Assembly (NCBI GenBank): GCA_023430775.1
Contig: JAEYYY010000432.1
Location: 1-24,354 of the forward strand
Length of the DNA stretch: 24,354 bases
Direction of reading: 5' to 3'
Source: Pseudomonadota bacterium
GTDB taxonomy: Bacteria; Myxococcota_A; Polyangia; Haliangiales; Haliangiaceae
Shown: positions 23,695-24,354 of the stretch, in pieces
How positions within the stretch are numbered: position 1 is the first letter of the stretch
How the letters are laid out: every line of letters starts with the position of its first letter
Translations under genes and position numbers: made by a program
The notes under the pieces: model-generated
Databases searched by the model: none
What the model was told of the DNA's origin: nothing
What the model saw: the letters and a program-made list of their open reading frames with translations, nothing else

Positions 23695-23977
23695 GCGTCG
23701 CGAGCATACTCGTTGGCTTTACGGACACCTGGCCTCCGCGTGGAGTTTCTACGTTTTTCTCCTAGAAGATCCGCAAGCTTGTGGCTGGGTTGTACTTGTC
23801 GATGGCGATCGTACGGCACAGGGAGTAACAATGGCCCTGCCACGGCTCGTCGGTTCGGTTCTGCCTCCGGTGCTCAGTGGGAAACAGTCAGAAATCCGTT
23901 CTGAAACCCGCTTGAGAGCACGATGGCCCCCTCTGGGGCGGGTTGAATCTTCGTTTCAGGGCCAGATCGAGCAAGCG
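23695..23977. other. Divergent intergenic region between sigma factor and RRM gene
   Basis: 283 bp, less GC-rich than its surroundings. It contains a small dyad (TTCTA at 23746-23750 and TAGAA at 23763-23767) around a T-rich stretch, a GCCCC/GGGGC hairpin near 23926-23939 inside the probable leader of the RRM transcript, and a ribosome-binding-site-like GGGAG before an ATG at 23831. No tRNA or clear sigma-70 promoter was seen. Confidence 0.5.
23717..23749 (-). promoter_or_regulatory. Possible ECF-type promoter upstream of the sigma gene
   Basis: Read on the minus strand, GAAACT (23749-23744) and GTCCGT (23726-23721), 17 bases apart, resemble ECF -35/-10 elements about 25 bp before the sigma ATG, which would suit autoregulation. 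Both elements are weak matches and this is a tentative call. Confidence 0.22.
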
Positions 23978-24354
23978 ATGAATACTCGTCTGTACGTTGG
24001 CAATCTCTCTTTCAACACCAATGCAGAAGGCGTCCGCGCCGCGTTCCAAGAGTTCGGAACGGTCAGCGACGTCCACCTGGTCTCGGATCGCGAGACCGGC
24101 CGTTCGCGTGGATTCGCGTTCGTGACCATGGGTACCCCCGAGGAGGCCGCGAAGGCCATCGAGGGCATGGACGGACGCACCCTCGACGGTCGCCCCCTCC
24201 GCGTTAACGAAGCCGAGCAGCGTCAGCAGCGCGGCGGCGGCGGTGGTGGCGGTGGCTTCCGCGGCGGTGGCGGCGGTGGCTACGGCGGTGGTGGCGGCGG
24301 CTACGGCGGCGGCGGCGGTGGCCGCGGCGGCGGTGGCTACGGCGGCGGTGGTGG
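23978..24354 (+). CDS. Glycine-rich RRM RNA-binding protein (3' end beyond window)
   Basis: About 125 residues are visible, running off the right edge. The single RRM has RNP-2 LYVGNL near the start and RNP-1 RGFAFVTM at about 48-55, with the usual helix between (NAEGVRAAFQEFG). From about residue 87 the sequence becomes almost pure Gly with Arg, Tyr and Phe (GGGGFRGGGG, GGYGGGGGG), as in the small bacterial and plant glycine-rich RNA-binding proteins. Such proteins bind RNA in the cytosol and are often cold- or stress-induced. The start MNTRLYVGNL is standard for the family. The frame stays open back to an ATG at 23831 with a good GGGAG site, which would add 49 residues of atypical composition; I treat that as leader RNA. 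Confidence 0.92.
   Translation, partial: MNTRLYVGNLSFNTNAEGVRAAFQEFGTVSDVHLVSDRETGRSRGFAFVTMGTPEEAAKAIEGMDGRTLDGRPLRVNEAEQRQQRGGGGGGGGFRGGGGGGYGGGGGGYGGGGGGRGGGGYGGGG

Noticed and set aside
23926..23939. GCCCC/GGGGC hairpin as a terminator
   Set aside because: The 5-bp stem is not followed by a T-run and lies in front of the RRM gene rather than after a gene on that strand.

Overview
The window is high-GC DNA (third codon positions mostly G or C) densely packed with genes on both strands. A eukaryote-type Ser/Thr kinase fused to STAND and WD40 modules, receiver-like/PilZ/STAS mosaics, an ECF sigma factor with a membrane anti-sigma candidate and a Gly-rich RRM protein together point to Myxococcota (Haliangiales/Kofleriaceae- or Polyangiales-like). 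That placement is inferred from gene content; no rRNA or marker gene is present. I found no tRNA, rRNA, IS element, integrase or CRISPR array.

Left part (1-13026): a peptide-export locus. On the minus strand a membrane fusion protein with degenerate-receiver and GAF domains fused to its N-terminus (1976-3862) overlaps by 4 bp a C39-peptidase ABC exporter (1-1979, cut by the window edge). Divergently on the plus strand lie a giant kinase-STAND-WD40 protein (3921-9326), a 1-bp-overlapping MBL-fold protein with a variant metal motif (9326-10804), two tandem paralogous small peptides with double-glycine leaders and rubredoxin-knuckle-like cysteine cores plus poly-Gly tails (10903-11166, 11178-11465), a strong intrinsic terminator, and a TolC-family outer-membrane channel (11539-13026). 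Exporter/protease, adaptor, outer-membrane channel and GG-leader substrates make a complete type I peptide secretion set.

Middle (13010-19227): a broken lipoprotein gene and a YbjN-like protein on the minus strand; then on the plus strand an Omp85/BamA-like protein, an overlapping lipoprotein-type amidohydrolase, and a zinc-ribbon/Pro-rich/coiled-coil protein with a C-terminal membrane anchor.

Right part (19228-24354): a second, different pair of double-glycine-leader peptides on the minus strand (19228-19530, 19593-19934), glycine-zipper type, sharing an almost identical C-terminal tail (TRIxTNVSIS). Divergent from them are a receiver-like/PilZ/STAS/zinc-ribbon protein and a DUF2254-like membrane protein. 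The end holds an ECF sigma factor/anti-sigma pair (minus) and the start of a glycine-rich RRM RNA-binding protein (plus).

Main interpretation: the window encodes an apparently undescribed myxobacterial peptide secretion system with a sensory membrane fusion protein and two unrelated families of GG-leader precursors. Linking the second peptide pair to the same exporter is inference.
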